From Sulfitobacter marinus (GTDB lineage Bacteria > Pseudomonadota > Alphaproteobacteria > Rhodobacterales > Rhodobacteraceae): 64,000 bases of DNA. Location of the stretch: assembly GCF_900116285.1 (NCBI RefSeq), contig NZ_FPAJ01000001.1, forward strand, positions 868,001 through 932,000. The letters are read 5' to 3'. Positions within the stretch are counted from its first letter, which is position 1, and each line of letters begins with the position of its first letter. The position numbers and the translations under genes were made by a program. Positions 53,212-62,266 of the stretch are shown in pieces. The notes beneath the pieces are model-generated. The model had not been told where the DNA came from. It did no database searches and saw only the letters and a list, made by a program, of their open reading frames with translations.

Positions 53212-54687
53212 TCAAAGGCTGTACAACTCTCCGAACTTTGAACTGAGATACGACAACAAAGGGGCCTCGCTCGGCGCTGAGCCAGTCGCGCGGGTGATCA
53301 ACTCTTTTGGGTGATACAGCCCCCCGTGACTTTGCACATTTTCGCGCAGCCAGCCTGTGGCGGCGCGCGTGTCACCAACCGTTAGCTGGTCGTCCAGATC
53401 CGTGACATCCTTGCGCAAAGCATCATTCAGGCAGCCCGCATAGACGTTGCCCAGCGAATAGGTCGGGAAATAGCCGAACAGCCCGACGGACCAATGCACA
53501 TCCTGAAGCACGCCATTTGATGGTTTATCCACCTCATAGCCGAAATCAGCCTTGAACCGGTCATTCCACGCGGCCTCTAAATCATCGACTTGCAACTCGC
53601 CGCCCATCAACGCCCGCTCAAGATCAAAGCGCAGCAAGACGTGCAGATTGTACTGCAACTCGTCCGCTTCGGTGCGGATATAGCCGTCGGACACCCGGTT
53701 CACGATGCGATAGAATGTATCCTCGTCCGCGACGCCAAAATCGCCAAAGGCATCCTTCATCTGGCCGAACAACCATCCGGTAAAGGCGCGGCTGCGGCCC
53801 AGCTGGTTTTCGTAAATCCGGCTTTGGCTTTCATGGACCCCCATCGATACCCCCGCGCCCAACGGCGTCAGAAGATAGGCGCGGTCGATACCTTGTTCAT
53901 AGCAGGCATGGCCGACCTCGTGGATGGTCGAATAAAAGCAGTTAAACGGATCCGTCTCGTTGGTGCGCGTGGTGATCCGCACATCAAGGCCCGAACCGCT
54001 TGAAAACGGATGTACGGCCTTGTCGACGCGGCCCATGCTCATGTCATAACCAAAGGTCTTGGCCAATTGCCGGGTCAGCTTCATCTGCGCAGATTCGTCG
54101 AACTTGCCTTGCAGCACGGGCGGGGCCTCTGCACTGCGGACCGCTTCGCGCAGACGGGTCAGTTCAGGGCGTAGCGCGCCAAACATCGCCTCAAGCTCGG
54201 CCCCCGTGGCACCGGGTTCATAGTCGTCCAGCATCGCATCATAGATGTCGCCGCCAGCCGCCAGCGCCATACCTTCTTCGCGCTTCAAGGTGATCACCTC
54301 GGACAGGGTCGGCGCAAAGGCTGCAAAATCCTCGTTTTCGCGCGCCTCGGCCCAAATGCCCTGCGCCTCGGATGTGATACGCGCCAAGCGGGCGGCAAGC
54401 GCTGCAGGGACTTTGCTGGCGCGGGCATGGGACCGCCGGATATGGCGCAACTGCGCGCTGCCGGCGTCGTCCAGATGGCCCTCGTCGATCATCTCAAGCC
54501 AGTCCGTAATGCGCGGATCAACACGGCGCGCGTGGAGCACGCCTTCGACGGCGGCCATTTCTTCGCCGCGTTGTGCAGCTGCCCCGCGTGGCATCATGGT
54601 TTCCTGATCCCACCCCAAACGGCCTGCAATCTGAGCCAACGCCTCAGTCTCGCGTTGAAAGACCATCAGATCGTCAAAAGCACTCAT
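53212..54687 (-). CDS. M32-family metallocarboxypeptidase
   Basis: A 491-residue, mostly helical zinc carboxypeptidase of the Taq/Pfu (M32) family. Zinc motif HEVGH at 256-260 in STIHEVGHACYEQG, then GVHESQSRIYENQLGRS with the third ligand glutamate. Opening LGWDQETMMPRGAAAQRGEEMA is diagnostic. The ATG at 54687 overlaps the ctaA stop (ATGA). Cytoplasmic peptide turnover is the expected role. Confidence 0.92.
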   Translation of the reverse strand: MSAFDDLMVFQRETEALAQIAGRLGWDQETMMPRGAAAQRGEEMAAVEGVLHARRVDPRITDWLEMIDEGHLDDAGSAQLRHIRRSHARASKVPAALAARLARITSEAQGIWAEARENEDFAAFAPTLSEVITLKREEGMALAAGGDIYDAMLDDYEPGATGAELEAMFGALRPELTRLREAVRSAEAPPVLQGKFDESAQMKLTRQLAKTFGYDMSMGRVDKAVHPFSSGSGLDVRITTRTNETDPFNCFYSTIHEVGHACYEQGIDRAYLLTPLGAGVSMGVHESQSRIYENQLGRSRAFTGWLFGQMKDAFGDFGVADEDTFYRIVNRVSDGYIRTEADELQYNLHVLLRFDLERALMGGELQVDDLEAAWNDRFKADFGYEVDKPSNGVLQDVHWSVGLFGYFPTYSLGNVYAGCLNDALRKDVTDLDDQLTVGDTRAATGWLRENVQSHGGLYHPKELITRATGSAPSEAPLLSYLSSKFGELYSL

Positions 54688-55838
54688 TGGGTTTTTCCTC
54701 TTAGGGATGTTGGAATGGGATAGCCGCTTAGGAACCGCGCCCGCAGGATCAGCACCCATAGGATGACAGCCAGCACCTGATGCCAGATGGCGATATGCAC
54801 GGGGGCCGCGTTCAGAACAGTTACAATGCCCAGAACGATCTGCCCGGCCATTGCCAGCATCATAAAGTTAAAGGCATTGCGTGTGTTCGGGTGCGCAGAT
54901 TTGCGCCCGCGCAGCCAGACAACCACAGCAAAGGCAAACAACAGGTAGCCCGCCATCCGATGCATGAATTGCACAAGGCCCGGGTTTTCAAAGAAGTTCC
55001 GCCAGACAGGTGCAATGTTAAACGCATCTGGCGGAAAAAACTGCCCCTGCATCAATGGCCAATCAACGAAATACCGCCCCGCATCAATCCCCGCAACCAA
55101 GGCCCCCAGCAAAATCTGCAGGAATGCAAAATGCAGCAGCCCTGTCGACATCCTAAACAGTTTACTCTCCTTGGCCCGACGCGCCTGCATCAAATCCTTT
55201 TCGGTGCGGCCCAGCATCAAAGCATACCAGGTGATGAACCCAAGGATCACAAAGGCCAGCCCCAGATGGGTGGCAAGCCGATAACTCGCAACATCCAGAA
55301 CCGCCCCGCCAGTGCTGACGCCCGATGACACCATCCACCAGCCAATCGCCCCTTGCAGGCCGCCTAGCCCGCCTAACAGCAACAAGCGACCGGTCCAGCC
55401 GGTCGGGATCTGACGGCGCAACAAGAACCATAAAAAGCCGATTGCCCAAACCAGCCCGATCACACGGCCCAGCTGGCGATGGCCCCACTCCCACCAGTAA
55501 ATCCGTTTAAAATCGGCCAGTTCCATCCACGCATTCTGAACCTGAAACTCATCAATCTCTTGGTATTTCGCGAATTCCGATTGCCAATCCGCCGCGTTCA
55601 ACGGGGGCATCGCCCCGGTAAAGGGTTTCCATTCGGTGATGCTCAGCCCGCTATCGGTTAGACGCGTCAAACCGCCAACCGCGATCATCACAAAGACCAG
55701 CGCGAACAATATGAACAGCCAAACGCGGATCGCGCCACGCGCGCCACCACGACCCCGGTCGATCATACCAGCGTTCGCAACAGGGCGTGCCGCTTGTGCA
55801 TCGCCCACTTCCTCAAAAAGCTTACGTTTCTCGGCCAT
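54684..55838 (-). CDS. ctaA: Heme A synthase (CtaA/COX15 type)
   Basis: Oxidises heme O to heme A for cytochrome aa3 oxidase. The 384-residue protein has eight membrane helices, GGLTRLTDSGLSITEWKP, EWGHRQLGRVIG and VQFMHRMAGYLLF histidine ligands, and GWWMVSSGV. Type 2 (COX15-like) architecture of alphaproteobacteria. Coupled with the carboxypeptidase gene by overlap. Other cytochrome oxidase genes are not in the window. Confidence 0.93.
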   Translation of the reverse strand: MAEKRKLFEEVGDAQAARPVANAGMIDRGRGGARGAIRVWLFILFALVFVMIAVGGLTRLTDSGLSITEWKPFTGAMPPLNAADWQSEFAKYQEIDEFQVQNAWMELADFKRIYWWEWGHRQLGRVIGLVWAIGFLWFLLRRQIPTGWTGRLLLLGGLGGLQGAIGWWMVSSGVSTGGAVLDVASYRLATHLGLAFVILGFITWYALMLGRTEKDLMQARRAKESKLFRMSTGLLHFAFLQILLGALVAGIDAGRYFVDWPLMQGQFFPPDAFNIAPVWRNFFENPGLVQFMHRMAGYLLFAFAVVVWLRGRKSAHPNTRNAFNFMMLAMAGQIVLGIVTVLNAAPVHIAIWHQVLAVILWVLILRARFLSGYPIPTSLRGKTQ

Positions 55839-55893
55839 GGTGCCTCTTGTCTGCTAGGTTTGATGCAGAAATAGGTCACACAGGCGCAAAGGT

Positions 55894-56646
55894 CTAGCCG
55901 CGCTCTTTCCAGCGCACCATCTGTCGCAGGGTACCATGCAAGGTTTGTACATCCGCGCGGGTCAAGGGCAGGCGCGACCACATATTGCGCAGATTAACTT
56001 TCATGCTGGCCGCCTTGTGCTCAGGATAGAAAAACCCCGCCACATCGAGCCGCTCCTCGAAATGCCGCGCCAGATGTTCGATCTCGCTGTTATCCGCCCA
56101 ATCCGTGCCGGCCATCTCGACCTGTTCGGGAATAATCTCCGCCTGGGCGCGCATCCATTCATACCCCATCAACAACACACATTGCGCCAGATTAAGCGAT
56201 GCAAACTGCGGGTTTACAGGGACAGATACAATCGCATTAGCCCGTGCGATATCGTCATTCTCCAGCCCCGCACGCTCGGGCCCGAACATCACCGCGACCC
56301 GCTGGCCTTGGGCGATCAGCTCGGCAGCCTTAGCCATCGCGGCCTCGGGGCTATAAACGGGCTTCGTCAAATCCCGGTCCCGTGCAGTGGTGGCAAACAC
56401 AAACGCTGCATCCCCCAGTGATCCCGCCAGATCGTCATAAACAATGGCCTCGTCCAGCAAACGCCCCGCACCCGATGCCATTGCATCAGCCGCAGGGTTC
56501 GGCCAGCCATCACGCGGTGCGACAATGCGCATCCGGTCCAGACCAAAGTTCCACATGGCGCGCGCGGCGGCACCGATATTCTCGCCCATTTGCGGGCGCA
56601 CCAACACAAAAGCCGGTATTTTGGGGTTCTCTACACTGTCATTCAT
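55894..56646 (-). CDS. trmJ: SpoU-type RNA methyltransferase TrmJ
   Basis: 2'-O-methylates tRNA position 32. The 250-residue protein has the SPOUT knot motifs ENIGAAARAMWNFG, VMFGPERAGLEND and NPQFASLNLAQCVLLMGYEW, with a helical C-terminal extension typical of TrmJ. Start at the ATG before the conserved part. Divergent from the ThiE-like gene. Confidence 0.9.
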   Translation of the reverse strand: MNDSVENPKIPAFVLVRPQMGENIGAAARAMWNFGLDRMRIVAPRDGWPNPAADAMASGAGRLLDEAIVYDDLAGSLGDAAFVFATTARDRDLTKPVYSPEAAMAKAAELIAQGQRVAVMFGPERAGLENDDIARANAIVSVPVNPQFASLNLAQCVLLMGYEWMRAQAEIIPEQVEMAGTDWADNSEIEHLARHFEERLDVAGFFYPEHKAASMKVNLRNMWSRLPLTRADVQTLHGTLRQMVRWKERG

Positions 56647-56690
56647 CCCCGCCTCTTACCCGCGCAACAGCGCTCTCACAAGAACACGCC

Positions 56691-56737
56691 GTATTTCCAA
56701 ATGGTAAAAAATCCTCGCCCAAGGCATAAAAGTTTTT
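56691..56737 (+). repeat. Dispersed intergenic repeat, family 2, copy B
   Basis: Reads TTTCCAAATGGTAAAAAA then TCCTCGCCCAAGGCATAAAA. It matches copy A at 11121 (opposite strand) over about 35 bases with one insertion, and copy C at 63388 over the right half. It lies between divergent trmJ and the ThiE-like gene, so it overlaps their promoter space. Confidence 0.7.
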
Positions 56738-56790
56738 CTTTCTGCGCGCGATCCGTTAATTGACGCCAACACAGCAAAGGACCGCTTGCC

Positions 56791-57411
56791 ATGACGACGC
56801 CCGAACAACCGCAGCTTTACCTGATCACACCCCCCGCGTTTGAGCTGGAAACCTTTCCCCAGACCTTGGCCCGCGTTCTTGATAGCCAGCCCATCGCCTG
56901 CGTGCGCCTTGCCCTCAGCACCCGCGACGAAGATGTCGTATTGCGCGCCGCCGACGCCTTGCGCGAAATCACTGATGCACGCGATATCGCACTGGTGATC
57001 GCAGATCACACGTTGCTGGCTGAACGTATTGGCTTGGACGGCGTCCATCTTACCGACGCAGCACGTTCAATCCGCCACGCCCGCAAGACTTTGGGCGATG
57101 ACGCCATCGTTGGCAGCTATTGCGCAGGCTCGCGCCATGACGGCATGGCAGCAGGCGAAGCAGGTGCGGACTACATCAGCTTTGGTCCGGTGCGCCCAAG
57201 TGCATTGGACGACGGGTCACACGCCGAGCTGGACCTGTTTCAATGGTGGTCCGAAGTGATCGAAGTCCCCTGCGTCGCCGAAGGCGGCTTGGACGAGGAC
57301 CTGATCCGCAACCTTAGCCCCTATACCGATTTCTTTGGCATCGGCGATGAAATCTGGACATCAGACGATCCGGCGCAAGCCTTGGCAACACTGGTCGCCG
57401 CGATAGCGTGA
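56791..57411 (+). CDS. ThiE/TenI-like thiamine phosphate synthase family protein
   Basis: A 206-residue TIM barrel: QLYLITPP, VIADHTLLAERIGLDGVHL, IVGSYCAGSRHDGMAAGEAGADYISFGPV and VPCVAEGGLDEDLI are the family segments. The usual ThiE phosphate and Mg2+ ligands are partly changed (VRLALSTRDED instead of QLR.K), so it may be a paralogue rather than a working thiamine phosphate synthase. No thi genes adjoin it. Confidence 0.75.
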   Translation: MTTPEQPQLYLITPPAFELETFPQTLARVLDSQPIACVRLALSTRDEDVVLRAADALREITDARDIALVIADHTLLAERIGLDGVHLTDAARSIRHARKTLGDDAIVGSYCAGSRHDGMAAGEAGADYISFGPVRPSALDDGSHAELDLFQWWSEVIEVPCVAEGGLDEDLIRNLSPYTDFFGIGDEIWTSDDPAQALATLVAAIA

Positions 57412-57424
57412 ACCAGGCGGGGCG

Positions 57425-58750
57425 TTATAAAAACACCCGCTCAATGAACCAATAGGCCCCGACGGCCGCGATTCCGACAGACGCCGGGATCGCCACGAAA
57501 CGGCGATAGGGTTCTTCTGTCTGGCGGAACTGGACCGACAGGAAACACGCGGTAAAGACCAGCGCCAGTGGCACCAAAAACAGCGGCACGGGCGCTTCCA
57601 ACGCCGCCGCGACACCGGGCATCGGTACCAAGCAAAGCGCCAGCGCCACGACAGCCAGCCCGACATAAATCAGCTTGGTGCGCTCTGCACCGCCCTCACC
57701 CCGCGCCACGCGCAAGGCTTGCCAGACGCAGAGCGCCATGATCGCAATCACCGTCAGTTGGCCAATCTCGACCCCGATGTTAAAGCCGATCAGCGCTGGA
57801 ACGAACTGATCGCTTGGCAGGCCGAATTTGCCCAGAACCGACGCAAATCCCAGCCCGTGCAACAATCCGAAACCGAAAATCACAAAAGGCCGCCAAGGGT
57901 TTAACCCCGAGGTAAAGATATTCTCGACCGCCACATAGACTATCGAGGCTGCGATCAGCGGCTCGACAATCGATCCCGGCACCGTCACCAGCCCAAGCGC
58001 CCCAAGGGCCAGCGTCACGGTATGCGCGGCGGTAAAGGCGGACACCTGCCAGATCAGCGGCTTCAGATGGGTCGACAAAAAGAACAGGCCCAGCACGAAC
58101 AGGATATGATCCAGCCCCTTGGGCAAAATGTGGTCAAATCCGACGGGAATATAGCCCATGAAGGCCTGCCACGCGGTTTCCTGACCGCCGCCTGCCAGCT
58201 CGATCTCGGGGCTTTGGGCACCGCCCTCCAGATATCCGGTATAGGGTTCATCAACAGCTTGTTGACGCAGGACCATCGCCCCTGATCCAGCAGGCCACGA
58301 CACCACAACGCCACGCGCAGTCAAAGGCACCTGCCCTTGCAGCACCCATTGCGAAATACGCGGCAGCTCAGCATTCACATCTTCGGGAACGGTGACGGAC
58401 ACGGTGGTCAGGTTTACGGCCTCACCATCGGCGCGCAGCAAGGGTGCCGCGTTCCATCCGGCCAGCAGTTCAGGCACGCGCGCAGCGATCTGGTCGGCGG
58501 ACATGGCACGCAAGTTGTCATAATCTTCAGCGTTTTCAGCATCATTGGTGTCGGCGACTGCATCCAGATCAATGCCAGACATCAACGCCTCAAGGTTCAC
58601 ACGCAGCACCAGATCCGCGACACCTTCAGCCACGGTCAGGTCTGCGATGGTCGGAACAACCTCATGCGCGCGGGCGGCCCCCGTTGCGACACTTGACAAA
58701 AGCACCGCGTAGGCCAGCTTTAGAATGACCGCATATAAGGTGTTCTTCAT
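57425..58750 (-). CDS. HupE/UreJ-family membrane protein with periplasmic domain
   Basis: A 441-residue protein with a signal peptide (cleaved near AARA-HEV), a periplasmic domain of about 190 residues, then six or seven helices of the HupE/UreJ_2 family: GFDHILPKGLDHILFVLGLFF, HTVTLALGALGLV, FGFGLLHGLGFASVLG and NIGVEIGQLTVIAIMALC. The histidines in these helices suggest nickel or cobalt uptake. Start codon at 58750 overlaps the divergent DUF4198 start by two bases. Metal specificity is inferred. Confidence 0.8.
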   Translation of the reverse strand: MKNTLYAVILKLAYAVLLSSVATGAARAHEVVPTIADLTVAEGVADLVLRVNLEALMSGIDLDAVADTNDAENAEDYDNLRAMSADQIAARVPELLAGWNAAPLLRADGEAVNLTTVSVTVPEDVNAELPRISQWVLQGQVPLTARGVVVSWPAGSGAMVLRQQAVDEPYTGYLEGGAQSPEIELAGGGQETAWQAFMGYIPVGFDHILPKGLDHILFVLGLFFLSTHLKPLIWQVSAFTAAHTVTLALGALGLVTVPGSIVEPLIAASIVYVAVENIFTSGLNPWRPFVIFGFGLLHGLGFASVLGKFGLPSDQFVPALIGFNIGVEIGQLTVIAIMALCVWQALRVARGEGGAERTKLIYVGLAVVALALCLVPMPGVAAALEAPVPLFLVPLALVFTACFLSVQFRQTEEPYRRFVAIPASVGIAAVGAYWFIERVFL

Positions 58751-59564
58751 GTTTTTGTCCCGTCTCATACTCGTTATTTCATTCGCTTTGGGCGCGCTGC
58801 CTGCCAGTGCCCATGAATACTGGCTCGAAGCGCCCGTATATCAAGTACAGCCCGGCGCGGAATTGACAACCAACATTAAGAACGGCCAGCTTTTTGAAGG
58901 CACCAATCTTGCCTATTTCGCAAATCGCACAGACCGTTTCGATCTAAGTTTTGAGGGCGATACCCTCCCCGTTCAAGGGCGCATGGGCGACGTCCCCGCC
59001 CTGCAGATCACAGCCCCGCCAAGGGATGGTTTGCTGATCGTGGCGCACGAGGCCTCTCCATCCTCACTGACTTATAAAGATTGGAAAACCTTCGTCGGCT
59101 TTACCGAACACAAGGATTTCAAGACCGCCCTCGTCGACCATTTGAACGCAGGCTACCCCAAGGAAAACGTGCGCGAACGCTATACCCGCCACTCCAAAGC
59201 GCTGATTGCGATTGGCGATGGCCATGGCAGTGACCGCGAACTTGGCCTTGCGACCGAATTTGTTGCGCTAACCAATCCATATGACGCGGATTTTGACGGG
59301 ATGATGACAGTTGCGTTGACCTATGACGGGGCCCCACGCCAAGACGTGCAGATCGAAGTTTATGAAAAATCTGCCAAGATCGCCCCCACAGTCACCGTCT
59401 ATCGCAGCGACGATCAGGGGCATCTTACCTTTCCGGTCGCGCGCGGCATGACCTACCTGGTGGATTCCGTGGTCCTGCGCCCGGCCCCGGATGCGGGCGA
59501 AACATCAAAAAGCCCGCAGTGGGAAAGCCTTTGGGCCTCGCTTACCTTTGCTGTACCAAATTAA
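58749..59564 (+). CDS. DUF4198 periplasmic protein
   Basis: A 271-residue exported protein: signal peptide ending SAHA-like (LGALPASAHEYWLEAP), then the DUF4198 layout with HEYWLEAPVYQVQPG, VGFTEHKDFKTALVDHL and a C-terminal beta domain. The family is tied to nickel or cobalt uptake systems, which fits the HupE-like gene next door. AAGG lies 8 bases before the ATG at 58749; an in-frame ATG at 58725 would enlarge the overlap with the divergent gene. Confidence 0.8.
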   Translation: MFLSRLILVISFALGALPASAHEYWLEAPVYQVQPGAELTTNIKNGQLFEGTNLAYFANRTDRFDLSFEGDTLPVQGRMGDVPALQITAPPRDGLLIVAHEASPSSLTYKDWKTFVGFTEHKDFKTALVDHLNAGYPKENVRERYTRHSKALIAIGDGHGSDRELGLATEFVALTNPYDADFDGMMTVALTYDGAPRQDVQIEVYEKSAKIAPTVTVYRSDDQGHLTFPVARGMTYLVDSVVLRPAPDAGETSKSPQWESLWASLTFAVPN

Positions 59565-59637
59565 TCGCCGCAATCTTGACCGCTCAATCGCTTAACCGGG
59601 CTTGCGCCCCGGCGCAGGTCTCGGCAGAACGGGCAAT

Positions 59638-60522
59638 ATGACAGATACACCAAATATACTTTGTATTGGCTCGGTCCTGTGGGACATCATCGGGCGCGCC
59701 GAGACGCAAATGCGGCTAGGGTCGGATATGCCGGGCCGTATCACACGACTGCCCGGCGGCGTTGCCCTTAATATCGCGATGGCGCTGGCCCGGTTTGGCC
59801 TATCGCCCGCGCTGATCAGCGCCGTGGGCCGCGACACCGAAGGCGACGAGCTGATCTCGGCCTGCCAGCTGCGCGGATTGAACACCAATTTCGTCTACCG
59901 CTCGGATGATCTGCCCACCGACCGCTATATGGCTGTTGAGGGGACAAACGGCCTGATCGCCGCCATCGCGGACGCGCATTCACTTGAGGCGGCTGGCAGC
60001 AAGATCCTGCGCCCCTTTGCCGATGGATCACTGCCTGCGCCCTATCGCGGGACCGTCGCCCTTGATGGCAACCTGACCCTTGATCTGCTTGCCGAGATGG
60101 CCCGTAGCCCGCTTTTGACCGAGGCTGATTTGCGCGTGGCCCCTGCCAGCCCCGGCAAGGCAATGCGCCTTAGCCCCTTTATTCAGGCCAAACGCGGCAC
60201 GCTTTACGTAAACCTCGAAGAGGCGGGCCTGCTGTGCCAAACCACCTTTGACAGCTCACGCGATGCCGCTGCGGCCTTGCTTGAACGCGGTGCTGTGCGG
60301 GCTGTTGTCACCGATGGCGGCAATCCTGCGACCGTAGGACAGGCCAGCGGTCTGATCACCCAAGTCCCGCCCGCCGTTTCTGTCATCCGTGTGACCGGCG
60401 CAGGCGATACCTTTATGGCAGCCCATATCGCGGCTGAAATCCATGGCGCTGCATCAGATGCGGCCCTGACCCAAGCCCTTGCCGCTGCTGCACAATATGT
60501 TTCCGGAGAAACCAAAATATGA
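59638..60522 (+). CDS. psuK: PfkB-family pseudouridine kinase
   Basis: Phosphorylates pseudouridine, first step of its breakdown. The 294-residue PfkB protein has CIGSVLWDIIGRAE, LPGGVALNIAMALARFG and the catalytic VTGAGDTFMAAHI. The name rests on the direct coupling with psuG (ATGA overlap). Start at the ATG at 59638 before the conserved strand. Confidence 0.87.
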   Translation: MTDTPNILCIGSVLWDIIGRAETQMRLGSDMPGRITRLPGGVALNIAMALARFGLSPALISAVGRDTEGDELISACQLRGLNTNFVYRSDDLPTDRYMAVEGTNGLIAAIADAHSLEAAGSKILRPFADGSLPAPYRGTVALDGNLTLDLLAEMARSPLLTEADLRVAPASPGKAMRLSPFIQAKRGTLYVNLEEAGLLCQTTFDSSRDAAAALLERGAVRAVVTDGGNPATVGQASGLITQVPPAVSVIRVTGAGDTFMAAHIAAEIHGAASDAALTQALAAAAQYVSGETKI

Positions 60523-61433
60523 TCACGCTACACCGCTCACAAGAAGTTGCCACAGCCCATAGCAAAGGCACCCCGATTGTGGCGCTTGAAAGCACAATCA
60601 TCACCCATGGCATGCCCTATCCGCAAAACCTGGAAGTCGCCCGCCAGGTCGAGGCGGATGTGCGCGCCGCCGGTGCGACCCCTGCCACAATCGCGGTGAT
60701 CGACGGGCAGCTTCATATCGGGCTTGAGGATGCGCTACTGAGCCAACTGGCCCAGGCCAAAGGCGTTGCGAAACTGTCGCGCGCCGACATGGCCGCCTGC
60801 ATCGCCACAGGTGGCACTGGGGCCACCACCGTTGCCGCCACAATGATCGCCGCGCATCTGGCGGGCATCGCCGTCTTCGCCACAGGCGGCATCGGCGGCG
60901 TGCATAAAGGGGCCGAAGACACCTTTGACATCTCAGCCGATTTGCTGGAACTGGCCCAAACCCCCGTCACCGTGATCGCCGCCGGGGCCAAGGCAATCCT
61001 TGACGTGGCAAAAACCCTTGAGGTGCTGGAAACCCAAGGCGTGCCGGTGATCACCGTCGGCCAAGACAGCTTTCCCGCGTTCTGGAGCAGCACGTCGCCG
61101 TTGAAATCCCCCCTGCGCATGGATGATCCCGCGCAGATCGCCACGGCCCATGGCCTTCGTGCGCAGCTTGGACTGCCGGGCGGACAATTGGTGGCCAACC
61201 CGATCCCCGCGGCCGATGAAATTCCCGCAGCCGAACTGGCCCCGATCATCGCCACCGCCCAAAACGACGCCATCGCCCACGGCATCAGTGGCAAATCCGT
61301 CACGCCCTATCTGTTGCAACGGATATTCGAGCTTACCGAGGGGCGTTCGCTGACAGCAAACATCGCGCTGGTGCGCAACAATGCCCGTTTGGCCTCCAAA
61401 ATTGCGGCTGAACTGGCCTCAAACAGCAATTGA
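60519..61433 (+). CDS. psuG: Pseudouridine-5'-phosphate glycosidase
   Basis: Splits pseudouridine 5'-phosphate into uracil and ribose 5-phosphate by breaking the C-glycosidic bond. The 304-residue protein has VALESTIITHGMPYPQNLE, GTGATTVAATMIAAHLAGI, FATGGIGGVHKGAEDTFDIS and VITVGQDSFPAFW, all conserved in YeiN/PsuG. Mn2+-dependent family. Coupled to psuK. No nucleoside transporter is adjacent. Confidence 0.93.
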   Translation: MITLHRSQEVATAHSKGTPIVALESTIITHGMPYPQNLEVARQVEADVRAAGATPATIAVIDGQLHIGLEDALLSQLAQAKGVAKLSRADMAACIATGGTGATTVAATMIAAHLAGIAVFATGGIGGVHKGAEDTFDISADLLELAQTPVTVIAAGAKAILDVAKTLEVLETQGVPVITVGQDSFPAFWSSTSPLKSPLRMDDPAQIATAHGLRAQLGLPGGQLVANPIPAADEIPAAELAPIIATAQNDAIAHGISGKSVTPYLLQRIFELTEGRSLTANIALVRNNARLASKIAAELASNSN

Positions 61434-61519
61434 AGCCCAAATTTTATGCGCACTCCATTGTAGCAGGCGGACAAAGCACTTAGCTCTGAAATGGAATGAT
61501 TGGGAAGAAAAACACGCCG

Positions 61520-62266
61520 ATGAACACGCCATTTTCACCTTCACCGCCACCGGAAGCGCCAAAGCGGACCCTTTTTGCGCGGCTGCGCGGGTCGTTCCTG
61601 ACGGGTTTGGTAGTGATTGCACCGGTGGGCCTGACCATATGGCTGATCTGGACGGTCATCGGCTGGATCGACGGCATCGTGCTTCCTATGGTGCCGCTCG
61701 CCTATCACCCTGACCGGCTGATCCAAACCTATTTCGGGCTAGACCCGTCGGCGCAGATCAACGTGCGCGGCATTGGCGTTATCATCTTTTTACTGTTCAC
61801 CATCATTGTGGGCTGGCTGGCCAAGGGCATCATCGGCCGGTCCTTTATCCGCTTTGCCGAAGGGTTGGTGCAGCGTACTCCGGTCGTGCGCACCATCTAT
61901 TCAGGCATCAAACAGATTTCCGAGACAATTTTTGCCCAAAGCGAACGCAGCTTTGAAACCGCTTGCATGGTGGAATACCCCCGGAAAGGGGCTTGGGCGC
62001 TTGGGTTTATTTCGATCTCGGCCAAGGGCGAGGTTGCCCGCCACGTCGGGGTCGACAAAGAACTGGTCGGCGTTTTCATTCCCACAACGCCCAACCCGAC
62101 ATCCGGTTTTTTACTGTTTTTCCCCCGCAATGACATCATCGAATTGGATATGTCCGTCGAAGATGCGGCCAAGCTGGTCATCTCGGCAGGGCTTGTGTAT
62201 CCGCCAGAGCACCCCCTGCCCGTTGATGGTCAAACGGGGCGACCGCCCCCGATAGAGCCTAGCTGA
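61520..62266 (+). CDS. DUF502 membrane protein
   Basis: A 248-residue protein with two helices (about 20-45 and 78-98) and a C-terminal soluble domain; SFLTGLVVIAPVGLTIWLIW, RTPVVRTIYSGIKQISETI and MVEYPRKGAWALGFIS are the DUF502 signature. A plant homologue is linked to membrane trafficking; bacterial function is unknown. I use the ATG at 61520; an in-frame ATG at 61496 exists. It overlaps the convergent patatin gene by 8 bp. Confidence 0.85.
   Translation: MNTPFSPSPPPEAPKRTLFARLRGSFLTGLVVIAPVGLTIWLIWTVIGWIDGIVLPMVPLAYHPDRLIQTYFGLDPSAQINVRGIGVIIFLLFTIIVGWLAKGIIGRSFIRFAEGLVQRTPVVRTIYSGIKQISETIFAQSERSFETACMVEYPRKGAWALGFISISAKGEVARHVGVDKELVGVFIPTTPNPTSGFLLFFPRNDIIELDMSVEDAAKLVISAGLVYPPEHPLPVDGQTGRPPPIEPS

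Noticed and set aside
53093-53314. 73-aa open frame after gyrA
   Set aside because: It follows a strong terminator, overlaps the carboxypeptidase end and has no ribosome site or family.
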